Positions 9,094 to 16,459 of a stretch of 64,000 bases of DNA are shown piece by piece. The translations under genes were made by a program, and so were the position numbers. Origin of the DNA: Bacteroidota bacterium (lineage in GTDB: Bacteria > Bacteroidota > Bacteroidia > NS11-12g > UBA9320); assembly GCA_002746305.1 (NCBI GenBank), contig NVWV01000007.1:186001-250000 (forward strand), in the 5' to 3' direction. Under the pieces are notes generated by a model that was not told the DNA's origin, searched no databases, and worked only from the letters and a program-made list of their open reading frames with translations. Position 1 is the first letter of the stretch. Each line of letters starts with the position of its first letter.

Positions 9094-9516
9094 ATGAAAG
9101 AATCAATCTCAAGATCCTCAATTAATATAAAATCTTCCAGTACTCGGATTTGGGAAGTATTGGTGACACCTGAAATAGCCCAGGGATATTTCTTTGGAGC
9201 TGAAATAGAAACGGATTGGAAAGTGGGAAGTCCCATTACTTTCAAAGGTGAATTCAATGGAAATAAATACGAAGAAAAGGGAATACTCCTACATGTAGAG
9301 CCTCAAGTTAAGCTTCAATATTCTCATTGGAGCCACTTTGATGGACTGCCAGATAAGCCTATAAATTATCGAACCTGGACTTTTGAAATACAGACAATAA
9401 ATGAAAAACAACAATTATCCATCACTGAAGATAATATACCTACCGAAAAGCAGAAAATTCGGTCTGACCAATTTTGGAGAGAAGTACTCTTGAAGATAAA
9501 ACAACTTAGTGAATAG
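9094..9516 (+). CDS. SRPBCC (AHSA1/START-like) domain protein
   Basis: A 140-residue AHSA1-like protein: 'ISRSSINIKSSSTRIWEVLV' opens the fold, 'TDWKVGSPITFKGEF' and 'PQVKLQYSHWS' are its internal strands, and 'DQFWREVLLKIKQL' is the long C-terminal helix. I chose the ATG at 9094. A TTG at 9076 overlapping the previous stop is also possible and would add six residues. Such proteins bind hydrophobic small molecules in a cavity, and the ligand cannot be read from sequence. It is third gene of the TetR operon. Confidence 0.85.
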   Translation: MKESISRSSINIKSSSTRIWEVLVTPEIAQGYFFGAEIETDWKVGSPITFKGEFNGNKYEEKGILLHVEPQVKLQYSHWSHFDGLPDKPINYRTWTFEIQTINEKQQLSITEDNIPTEKQKIRSDQFWREVLLKIKQLSE

Positions 9517-9616
9517 TATGAACTTGCTATTGCGGACAGAAACTTAAACCCTCTACTTACTTTAAGCACGATACTTTGACTACTCCTATGCAGTCCCTAA
9601 CCAGAGTGTTTAGGAG

Positions 9617-9624
9617 TATATTTG
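9617..9624 (+). promoter_or_regulatory. -7 promoter element (TATATTTG) upstream of the AlaDH-like gene
   Basis: Exact TAnnTTTG match about 50 bp before the ATG at 9673. No TTG lies at the proper -33 spacing. The 22-bp context is nearly repeated at 10939-10960. Confidence 0.5.
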
Positions 9625-9627
9625 CTG

Positions 9628-9646
9628 CGACATAATAAATATGTCG
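9628..9646. promoter_or_regulatory. Inverted repeat just downstream of the promoter element
   Basis: CGACATA-ATAAA-TATGTCG has perfect 7-bp arms and a 5-bp spacer. It begins 4 bp after the TATATTTG element, covering the predicted transcription start. It could be an operator or a 5' mRNA hairpin. Confidence 0.6.
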
Positions 9647-9672
9647 ATCACAATTAAAAACAATCATATTAC

Positions 9673-10854
9673 ATGAAGATATTCGGGTTTCCAGAAATGG
9701 ATTTGATCAAAGGAATTAGACGATCTTATCCACCTCATTTAATTTTAGCTATTGCTAAATCCAACAAGGTACTTTTGTATTTGGAAGAAGGATATGGTGA
9801 AGATATTGGGTTTACAAAATCAGATTATCTAGTTGAAAATGTTTCTTTCAAATCTAAGCTTGAAGTCTTTTCCCTTTCTGATTATATCATCTGTATCACA
9901 ACTCCTTCGGCAAGAGAAATTGATATGATGAAAGAAGGTCAAACATTACTAGCATTCCTTCATTATAACACCCATAATGTCAGAAACCAACTGTTTTACG
10001 ATCGCAAAATCAATACTATTTCTTTGGATGAATTAGTAGACCCTGCGACTAACAGAAGAATGATAGAGGACTTGAGAGCAACAAGTTTTAATGCCGTTAA
10101 AGCAGGCTTGATGGCCCTAAAAGAATCTTGGGGAGACGATAAATGGTTTTCACCTCATAGAGAACATATCAAGGCTTTTGTAATGGGAACAGGAAAAGTT
10201 GGGGCAAATGCTATCAATGCATTGGCAAATTTCCGATACACTGGCTTACGTCAGGAACTGGTAGACAATGGCAATTGCAAAATCGCAGTGGTTGCTCTAG
10301 GTTTTAGAGAAACTGGGGATAAAGAATTCATGAATAAGTACATCTTGCCCAATGCCGATATTCTAGTAGATGCGACATACCGCCCTGAAGGAAAGAACCA
10401 TATTCACGTCATTGACAAAGAACAATTAGAGATTTTACCGAAAGATGCCGTTATATGCGATATTTCAGCAGATAACTACGACATTTCTGGAGAGACACAT
10501 GTAGTAAAAGGTATTCAAGGTATTCCAACTGGAAAAGATGAGGATTATGGTCGACCCATTTTCAAAAGAAATCACGACGCTTTTATAGATGAGTCCTATG
10601 TGCCTAAAGAATACCAACTTACACCTCGACAAATAAGGACTTCAGTAAGTTCTTATTCTTGGCCTTCTTTTGGAAGTAACTCTGATCGATTGGAAAACGT
10701 AGAAATTTACGCCCGACAGATTAAACCTATTTTACAATTCCTCACCGAAAATGGTTTAGATGGGATAAAAATGCCTGAAGATTTTAAAACATCTGCATTA
10801 AACAATGCTTTATACGAAAGCCTAAATCCATTAACTATTGCCAGCAATAAGTAA
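9673..10854 (+). CDS. Alanine dehydrogenase / PNT-family NAD(P)-dependent dehydrogenase
   Basis: The 393-residue protein resembles the alanine dehydrogenase and transhydrogenase alpha-subunit family. An N-terminal domain (1-150) has 'LEEGYGEDIGFTKSDYL' and 'EGQTLLAFLHYNTHNVRNQL', and a Rossmann domain begins at 'AFVMGTGKVGANAINAL' (GTGxVG, about 172). Departures from classical Ald, such as the inserted 'GFRETGDKEFMNKYILPNADILVDAT' region and a longer C-terminus, make the reaction uncertain. An amino-acid or imino-acid dehydrogenase is most likely. Monocistronic, with its own promoter and a hairpin after the stop. Confidence 0.75.
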   Translation: MKIFGFPEMDLIKGIRRSYPPHLILAIAKSNKVLLYLEEGYGEDIGFTKSDYLVENVSFKSKLEVFSLSDYIICITTPSAREIDMMKEGQTLLAFLHYNTHNVRNQLFYDRKINTISLDELVDPATNRRMIEDLRATSFNAVKAGLMALKESWGDDKWFSPHREHIKAFVMGTGKVGANAINALANFRYTGLRQELVDNGNCKIAVVALGFRETGDKEFMNKYILPNADILVDATYRPEGKNHIHVIDKEQLEILPKDAVICDISADNYDISGETHVVKGIQGIPTGKDEDYGRPIFKRNHDAFIDESYVPKEYQLTPRQIRTSVSSYSWPSFGSNSDRLENVEIYARQIKPILQFLTENGLDGIKMPEDFKTSALNNALYESLNPLTIASNK

Positions 10855-10868
10855 ATCCCATTAAAACG

Positions 10869-10894
10869 ACTGTTGATTCAAACCCGTCAACAGT
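10869..10894 (+). terminator. Hairpin after the AlaDH-like gene (weak terminator)
   Basis: ACTGTTGA / TCAACAGT gives perfect 8-bp arms with a 10-nt loop, starting 15 bp after the stop codon. No T-tract follows, so intrinsic termination would be weak. It may instead protect the 3' end. Confidence 0.4.
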
Positions 10895-10947
10895 GGTTAA
10901 ATGAAACCATTTGACATTAAGCACTCACAAAACGGCTCGCTTAAGAG

Positions 10948-10955
10948 TATATTTG
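10948..10955 (+). promoter_or_regulatory. -7 promoter element (TATATTTG) with following hairpin
   Basis: An exact TAnnTTTG element inside the 5' part of the longest frame, 36 bp before the GTG at 10991. A weaker inverted repeat (CGTGTA-CTTA-TATACG, 10959-10974, one G-T pair) begins 4 bp after it. This is the same layout as at 9617-9646 and argues for the downstream start codon. Confidence 0.5.
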
Positions 10956-10990
10956 TTACGTGTACTTATATACGTTGCAAGTCATTTAAT

Positions 10991-11545
10991 GTGAACAGTC
11001 TTAAGAAAGTCATCAAGTACTTTGGAATTTTAATTATTCTGTTAATCCTGTTCCGTGGATTTTTATATCGGGCATTGGTTAACTACTCAAAAGTTGGTGC
11101 TAGAAACCATATTACTTTGACTGACAAAAATCTAATTACTGAAATTGATACTCAAACAGATGAAAGAAAATTGAGCATTGAAGAAATTATCAGTTTGAGT
11201 AATAAAATAACGAGTGAAAGATTGAGTTTTACATTCAATAAAACTTCAAGTAATCCGAATGTTGTTTCTGAATTAAAAAAAGCGAACTGTATCGGCTATT
11301 CTGCTTTGTTCAATTCAATAGGAAACTATATGATAAGGAAACAGGAACTAGGTGATAATTACGAATTCAACCATTTGGTTGGAGAACTGGACTTTTTAGG
11401 AATTAACATTCATAGTTTATTCAATAGTCCATTTTTTAAAGACCATGATTTTAATGAAATCAGAAATAAACAAACGAGTGAAATAATATTTGTTGACCCA
11501 AGTTTAAGAGACTACTTAAGAATTGAAAATGTCACCTCTGAATAG
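10991..11545 (+). CDS. Membrane-anchored transglutaminase-like protein
   Basis: From the GTG at 10991 the product is 184 residues. A frame open from an ATG at 10901 would add 30 residues, but it contains the promoter element, so I prefer the later start. A membrane helix lies near the N-terminus (YFGILIILLILFRGFLY), followed by a domain with 'ANCIGYSALFNSI', 'FKDHDFNEI' and 'IIFVDPSLRDYL'. These resemble the Cys, His and Asp segments of transglutaminase-like (papain-fold) proteins, C..GYS / H.(W/F)NE / VDP. That assignment is mine from motif order; the protein is otherwise hypothetical. Likely exported face outward. Confidence 0.6.
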   Translation: MNSLKKVIKYFGILIILLILFRGFLYRALVNYSKVGARNHITLTDKNLITEIDTQTDERKLSIEEIISLSNKITSERLSFTFNKTSSNPNVVSELKKANCIGYSALFNSIGNYMIRKQELGDNYEFNHLVGELDFLGINIHSLFNSPFFKDHDFNEIRNKQTSEIIFVDPSLRDYLRIENVTSE

Positions 11546-11608
11546 AAAACGAGAGTGCATTTTGCATGCTACTTTTCATACAAAACCAGCAGGTACAATT
11601 ACATCACA

Positions 11609-12229
11609 TTGAAAGAATATTATTACATACTCATTTTCCTTTTGACCTGTCAGATCTCTGTTGCTCAAAGCATAATGAATGACAGTAAGCTAATACAAAA
11701 GAACGGCGTAAAAGCATTAACCATTAAGAACTGCCTTGAAAACACTTCATGCTACACAGATTATTATGAATTCAATTCATGTGGCAAAATATCGCTAGAA
11801 CAACCAAGCATGATTGGTTCATACAGACGATTCGAGTATGACTCTAAATGCAGACTTATAAAAAGTTTGGGCCTTAATTATACCACTGATAAAACAAAGG
11901 ATTCAGTATGGTCTAAGTCAGAACTTGAGTATCCAAAACACGATTCTACCATTGTCATTACAACACACTTTGATGATAGAAAATTGGTGTATCAAGACAC
12001 CACAAAAATCAATGAGAGATCTGAACCTTTCCAAAATGTAATCAGAAACGATAAAGGACAAATTCTGCAACACTCCTACGGGAATTTGTATTACCCCTGC
12101 GGTACCCAAATACTAGGGAAACATACCTGTCTTTATCTCTACAATCAAAATGGGCTTATTAGCCATGTTGAGATTTACAATTCCTCTAATGAGATTGTTG
12201 TTGATCTTAAATATGAGTATACCAAATAA
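11609..12229 (+). CDS. Secreted hypothetical protein with YD-repeat-like segments
   Basis: Read from the TTG at 11609 the product has a clean signal peptide (LKEYYYILIFLLTCQISVAQ). A GTG at 11555 gives an 18-residue extension that would spoil it. The mature part has short strand-turn units such as 'YYEFNSCGKIS', 'RRFEYDSKCRLIKSL', 'NVIRNDKGQILQ', 'LYNQNGLISHVEIYNSSN' and 'LKYEYTK'. These resemble single YD/RHS-like repeats often found in Bacteroidota exported proteins. No catalytic motif is seen. It starts shortly after the transglutaminase-like gene and may be cotranscribed with it. Confidence 0.6.
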   Translation: MKEYYYILIFLLTCQISVAQSIMNDSKLIQKNGVKALTIKNCLENTSCYTDYYEFNSCGKISLEQPSMIGSYRRFEYDSKCRLIKSLGLNYTTDKTKDSVWSKSELEYPKHDSTIVITTHFDDRKLVYQDTTKINERSEPFQNVIRNDKGQILQHSYGNLYYPCGTQILGKHTCLYLYNQNGLISHVEIYNSSNEIVVDLKYEYTK

Positions 12230-12542
12230 AAGTGTTCAGCAAGCCATTTACGGCTCCTTATTCTTTGATGGAAGACTCCTTAATGATTGTTGAATAAGAC
12301 AGTCTAATTAGAAAAATTAAGACAAATCTTTTCTAAAAATTGGTCCTATTGGAGTCCTAAAAATTGACTATTTATTCATTCAACTTGGATTGTACCCCTT
12401 TTCTTTTTTAGATATACCGCTTACTGTATTAAAACTACACCATACTTGACACTACAAAAATCACCATCATTCTTAATGCTTCTTCGTGGAAGAATAACTA
12501 TATGGCTATACAGCCACAGTAAAACATTAACAACAAAAAATT
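12230..12542. other. 313-bp intergenic region
   Basis: Upstream of the DUF2341/LamG gene. I see no coding frame. A TTGACA at about 12444 lacks a TAnnTTTG partner at the right distance, so no promoter is called. Confidence 0.4.
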
Positions 12543-15134
12543 ATGAAAAAAATTATTTATTTAATCTGGCTTTCACTAATGTCTATGACATTAACCGTGC
12601 AAGCCGACTACAACTTTAGAAAACAAGTGGACATTCAGGCCTCTCAGGTATCTGGGACCGTCCCATTAACCAATTATGCTGTTCTTATTAGTCTGATGGA
12701 CCTTGATCTAAGAACCGTTGCAAATGGAGGACATGTGGAGAACGCAAATGGCTTTGACATCATTTTCACTCTTGGATACGAATGCTCAGACACCATTCTC
12801 AATCACCAAATAGAAAAGTACGATGCTTTAACGGGAGAATACATTGTTTGGGTTAACATCCCTAATTTAAGCAATACAACAAACACCATTATCAATATGT
12901 ATTATGGTAATAATTCTATTACTGTAGACCCATCAACAACCGCTACATGGAACAACAATTATTACGGGGTCTACCATTTTAACAATGCTGTTGCAGATGC
13001 AACCAACAGTACCAATGATTTAACTGATAATCTTACATCTAATTTTAATAACTCTAAAATTGGTGACGGTAGAGACCTTAACAATAATCCAAATGTTCCT
13101 TCTTCTAACCTTGCAGGCCAATTTTTGAGAATACCTAATAATATCAATGCCGGTGTAATTGATTTCACTTTTTCAGGATGGGTTTTTATGGATAGAGCCA
13201 ACACTAACTGGGAACGAATATTTGACTTCGGTCAAGGTTTAGTTACAAACTTCTTTTTCACTCCATCTGATGCAACGGCTTTGGTTGCAAACACAAGATC
13301 AAGAATAACTATAAATGGGCCTCCTGCTGCTCCTGCTACTCCTGGCCCTACTGAACAGGGTCCTATTATAACAAATACCGTAGCTAATACTGGAAGTTGG
13401 ATATATTGGTCGGTTACCATTGATAATAATAACACGACAATGACTGTTTATCGCAACGGAATTTTTTTTGGCAGTTCAACCGCTGTTACTTTAACACCTA
13501 ATAACATGGAGCCTTCTACGTCCAACTTTTTTGGACGATCTCAATATGCAGGAAACGATTATATTGACGCAAAATTTGATGAGTTTAGACTCTCTAACAC
13601 CAACCATTCGGCCGACTGGATTGCAACGGAATTTAATAATCAAAATTCCCCAGCCACTTTTTATACCGTTTCTCCGGAGATAGAGGCAGTAAGCTGCTGT
13701 AATGAGGACATCCTTGTCAATCGTATTACTTGTGATCATATTGAATTTCAGTTAACCAATGATAGAGTTGATATCGATCATGTTATTTGGAGTATTGACG
13801 GTGTCGTAGTCTCTAGAGATGCAATAATGAACCATATTTTTGAACCCGGACAACACATCATTTGTGCAAATTATTTTGGAACTCAAAAAGGAAATCCTGA
13901 TCAAGTCTGCTGTGAGCAAAGGTGCATAACCATCAATATCCCTATTCCAGAAGCATATGAAGAAATCAGATCTATATGTGATTTTGGACAAGCCTACCCT
14001 ACCTATGAATATAATCCATGCTTTGAGTTTTCTGATTTTGACTATTACACCATGGATGGTGATGATGGTGAAATTATGATTTACTATGATTCCCGAACAG
14101 CAGGTTGCAAGACACATCAGTTGGCTCCAGGATACTACGTTTTTAAGTACTACGATGAAAATGGATGTTTGATTAGAACGGTTGGGCTAACCATTCAACT
14201 ACAACAAGGACAAACCTATAATTGTAACCATTCAATTACCGTCAATTGTGGAGATGACGTAGATTTAACTCAATTTGACGCTTGTGCAAATTGCATTTAT
14301 CCGACGGAAGTCCCTTGGTCTCCTTGGGAAATAGTACTCCCCGGTGGAAATGTAGCACTTGCTAGTTCCTACTTAACCAATCTTACTCAACCTGGCATTT
14401 ATCAGCGTACTCATATTGACCCCATAACTTGTCAAAGGTGTGTTATTACTGTTCATGTAAATGTAGTACGCCTAACTACATGGATTCCATACTGTCCAGG
14501 ACTTATGGATCTTGCAGCCTTAAATCATCTAATAGATTCTGTCAATGGTGCATGGTGCACTGGTACCTACACTGAATTACAAATAGTAGAAACCAATGGT
14601 AGTTTAATTCCAACAGGAAGAGTCTTTACTCTTAATGCATCATCTCCACCAGAAGCATTTAATATTCCTTATACATACACCATTCGTCCAACAGATTCCA
14701 GTTCGTGTTGTGAAGTGAGGATTACTATGAACTGCCCCCCGGGACAAGCTCCTCCTCCTTATGAGGGAGAATATGTTGATGTGTTTAGCTCTGCTTCATT
14801 TATCAACAATGCCTCTAATGCCAAAACTAGTCCAGAGGTTGATGATGCAACAGAAAAGAATGCTCTTATGTCCTCAGTTAAGGTAATACCCAACCCTTCA
14901 AGTGGAATCTTTAACGTTGAAATTGACTTGCCAAACTATTACAACGTGAATGGAACAGAAATTAAAATATACATATACAATTCGTTTGGCTCAATAATTT
15001 CTGAGAAAGAAACAACAGAACCAAAAACAAGTATTCCGATAGACATTTCTAATCATGCGGCAGGAACATATCATTTAAAAGTGGTGTGTGGTACTGATTC
15101 TTATTCTGAGTCTATAATTATTACTAAAAACTAG
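12543..15134 (+). CDS. Large secreted DUF2341-LamG protein with T9SS sorting domain
   Basis: An 863-residue exported protein. A signal peptide ends near VQADYNF. A DUF2341-type domain occupies about 22-135 (FRKQVDIQ.., 'NGFDIIFT', 'EYIVWVNIPNLS', 'NMYYGN'), and a LamG jelly roll about 140-375 ('YHFNN', 'FTFSGWVFMDRANTNWERIF', 'KFDEFRLSN'). The latter is interrupted by a Pro/Ala-rich loop near 260-275 (PPAAPATPGPTEQGP). Residues 385-760 are cysteine-rich, with repeated C-containing blocks. The last 80 residues are a T9SS sorting domain ('VKVIPNPSSGIFNVEI', 'AAGTYHLKVV'). DUF2341-LamG pairs are found in glycan- or adhesion-related surface proteins; the ligand is unknown. A strong terminator follows. 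Confidence 0.88.
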   Translation: MKKIIYLIWLSLMSMTLTVQADYNFRKQVDIQASQVSGTVPLTNYAVLISLMDLDLRTVANGGHVENANGFDIIFTLGYECSDTILNHQIEKYDALTGEYIVWVNIPNLSNTTNTIINMYYGNNSITVDPSTTATWNNNYYGVYHFNNAVADATNSTNDLTDNLTSNFNNSKIGDGRDLNNNPNVPSSNLAGQFLRIPNNINAGVIDFTFSGWVFMDRANTNWERIFDFGQGLVTNFFFTPSDATALVANTRSRITINGPPAAPATPGPTEQGPIITNTVANTGSWIYWSVTIDNNNTTMTVYRNGIFFGSSTAVTLTPNNMEPSTSNFFGRSQYAGNDYIDAKFDEFRLSNTNHSADWIATEFNNQNSPATFYTVSPEIEAVSCCNEDILVNRITCDHIEFQLTNDRVDIDHVIWSIDGVVVSRDAIMNHIFEPGQHIICANYFGTQKGNPDQVCCEQRCITINIPIPEAYEEIRSICDFGQAYPTYEYNPCFEFSDFDYYTMDGDDGEIMIYYDSRTAGCKTHQLAPGYYVFKYYDENGCLIRTVGLTIQLQQGQTYNCNHSITVNCGDDVDLTQFDACANCIYPTEVPWSPWEIVLPGGNVALASSYLTNLTQPGIYQRTHIDPITCQRCVITVHVNVVRLTTWIPYCPGLMDLAALNHLIDSVNGAWCTGTYTELQIVETNGSLIPTGRVFTLNASSPPEAFNIPYTYTIRPTDSSSCCEVRITMNCPPGQAPPPYEGEYVDVFSSASFINNASNAKTSPEVDDATEKNALMSSVKVIPNPSSGIFNVEIDLPNYYNVNGTEIKIYIYNSFGSIISEKETTEPKTSIPIDISNHAAGTYHLKVVCGTDSYSESIIITKN

Positions 15135-15156
15135 ACTTAAAAAACAAGTTATAAGA

Positions 15157-15193
15157 AGACCCGCTAAAGTTATTTTAGCGGGTCTTTTTTTTT
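15157..15193 (+). terminator. Rho-independent terminator of the DUF2341/LamG gene
   Basis: 12-bp perfect stem (AGACCCGCTAAA / TTTAGCGGGTCT), 5-nt loop, then an unbroken T-tract through 15193. It begins 22 bp after the stop codon. Confidence 0.95.
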
Positions 15194-15317
15194 GCAATAA
15201 AGTGTCTACTAAATTCAGAAACTCATAGCGACTTCCTTACATAGCCATCTAAGTTTTAATAAAAATTAAGCCCTATTCCTAGATTGAGATTGAACCATTG
15301 CATGATTGTTGAATATA

Positions 15318-15351
15318 TTATTTCATTCAACCAAATGATTGAATGAAATAA
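15318..15351. promoter_or_regulatory. ArsR-type operator (13-bp perfect inverted repeat)
   Basis: TTATTTCATTCAA - 8 bp - TTGAATGAAATAA, perfect arms, overlapping the -33 element of the promoter at 15339-15366. The TTCAA/TTGAA cores match the usual ArsR/SmtB operator half-sites, and an ArsR-type regulator is the second gene of this operon. Confidence 0.75.
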
Positions 15352-15366
15352 ATTCGTATATCTTTG
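15339..15366 (+). promoter_or_regulatory. Promoter of the ArsR operon
   Basis: TTG at 15339-15341 and TATCTTTG at 15359-15366, 17 bp apart, a good Bacteroidota promoter. The predicted start is about 15373, at the ATG (15374), so the mRNA may be leaderless or nearly so. Confidence 0.7.
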
Positions 15367-15373
15367 CTCCATA

Positions 15374-15682
15374 ATGAGAGCAGTAAAAGTACAATATACA
15401 GTGAAGCCAGAGTTCGCTGAAGAAAATAAAACCAACATTCAAAAAGTAATGTCTGCATTAAATACTAATCCAATAGTAGGAATGCAATACTCATCGTACA
15501 CAGACAATGATAATCCAAATACCTTTATCCATATTAACATGGCCAAGGATGAAGAGACCATGTCAAAATTGAGTGATTTACAAGAATTTACTGCATTTAG
15601 AATGGCATTAAAGGCAAGTCAACCATTATCTCCACCTAAACAAACCACATTGAATCTTGTGGGTGCAGGCTTCAGTATGTGA
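15374..15682 (+). CDS. Small ABM-like (dimeric alpha/beta barrel) protein
   Basis: This 102-residue protein has the size and pattern of antibiotic-biosynthesis-monooxygenase-like ferredoxin-fold proteins: a first strand 'RAVKVQYTVKPEF', a helix 'EENKTNIQKVMSALN', a strand 'GMQYSSYTDNDNPNTFIHI' and a second helix rich in E/M/S. The aromatic/His residues of active ABM enzymes are only partly evident, so this may be a binding protein. It is first gene of the ArsR operon; its stop overlaps a possible GTG start of the ArsR gene. The name rests on fold-level similarity. Confidence 0.7.
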   Translation: MRAVKVQYTVKPEFAEENKTNIQKVMSALNTNPIVGMQYSSYTDNDNPNTFIHINMAKDEETMSKLSDLQEFTAFRMALKASQPLSPPKQTTLNLVGAGFSM

Positions 15683-15690
15683 TTGACAAT

Positions 15691-16014
15691 ATGGAAAAGA
15701 TATTTCCTGCTCTTGCAGATAAAAACAGAAGGAAAATCATTGAACTTCTGTCCGAAAAGGACTCTACTTTGCTCGAATTAGCCGACCATTTTGCTGTGTC
15801 CTTCCAAGCAATGAGCAAGCATATTAAAATTTTAGAAAACGCTGAAATTGTAACCAAGGAAAGAAAAGGAAAATACCGGATACTATCATTGAATAGGAAC
15901 TCACTCAAGCCTTCTCTTGAATGGATTTCTTACTATTCTAACTTTTGGAATGAATCGTTTGATAAGCTAGATGAAATCATAAATAATCAAGCACAAAATG
16001 ACAGCGACAAATAG
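15691..16014 (+). CDS. ArsR-family winged-helix repressor
   Basis: The 107-residue regulator opens with the family signature 'IFPALADKNRRKIIELL'. The recognition helix region is 'LELADHFAVSFQAMSKHIKIL' and the wing 'ERKGKYRILSLN'. There is no metal-binding ELCVCDL motif, so this is the non-metal subgroup that commonly accompanies AHSA1 (SRPBCC) proteins. I chose the ATG at 15691; a GTG at 15679 overlapping the previous stop would add four residues. It probably autoregulates through the inverted repeat at 15318-15351. The gene downstream overlaps it by 17 bp. Confidence 0.92.
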   Translation: MEKIFPALADKNRRKIIELLSEKDSTLLELADHFAVSFQAMSKHIKILENAEIVTKERKGKYRILSLNRNSLKPSLEWISYYSNFWNESFDKLDEIINNQAQNDSDK

Positions 16015-16459
16015 CGTATACATCAATCGAACATTTAACTGTTCCGCTCAACAACTATTCCACTGGATGGTTAAACCAGAATTACTTGCCAAGTGGTTTG
16101 GACCAAACCATCTAACTGCCGGAGTGGTTGAATCCGATTTGCAAGTTGGTGGAAAATATCGCATTGAACTATTGAAGGATTCTGGAAGGGCCTTTTTTAT
16201 TGAAGGTCAGTATCTTGAAATAGATGAGCCCTTTAAACTGGTTTTTAGCTTTTCCTATGTAGGACTTCCAACTACACCACCTGACAGCGTTGTAACAATA
16301 ATAATCGATAAAATAGAGCCTTCAGTTTCTAAACTTTCGTTCATTCAGAAATTTGAGTTGACTCCAACTGATATGGAAAACAGATCCAATACTTGGGAAA
16401 AAATGCTAGAAAAACTGAATACTCAAATCAGAAAATCTACAGTCAAAAATGAAAATTAA
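15998..16459 (+). CDS. SRPBCC (AHSA1-like) domain protein
   Basis: A 153-residue member of the AHSA1 family: 'INRTFNCSAQQLFHWMVKPE' then 'LAKWFGP' (the characteristic KWFGP segment), 'DLQVGGKYRIEL', 'EGQYLEIDEPFKLVFSF', and a final helix 'RSNTWEKMLEKLNTQI'. It overlaps the ArsR gene by 17 bp and the next GNAT gene by 11 bp, so all are translationally coupled. ArsR-AHSA1 pairs are a very common arrangement in bacteria. The ligand is not known. Confidence 0.92.
   Translation: MTATNSVYINRTFNCSAQQLFHWMVKPELLAKWFGPNHLTAGVVESDLQVGGKYRIELLKDSGRAFFIEGQYLEIDEPFKLVFSFSYVGLPTTPPDSVVTIIIDKIEPSVSKLSFIQKFELTPTDMENRSNTWEKMLEKLNTQIRKSTVKNEN

Noticed and set aside
10901..10990. Upstream 30-codon extension of the transglutaminase-like gene
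   Set aside because: The extension contains the TATATTTG element and hairpin and lacks signal-like sequence; the GTG at 10991 directly precedes the membrane helix.
10931..10990. Chromosomal integron attC-like or mobile cassette boundary
   Set aside because: Short inverted repeats and cassette-like small genes are present, but I found no attC core sites, integrase or second boundary, so a cassette cannot be supported.
12444..12470. TTGACA box upstream of the DUF2341/LamG gene
   Set aside because: No TAnnTTTG element lies 17-20 bp downstream, so it does not fit the Bacteroidota promoter.
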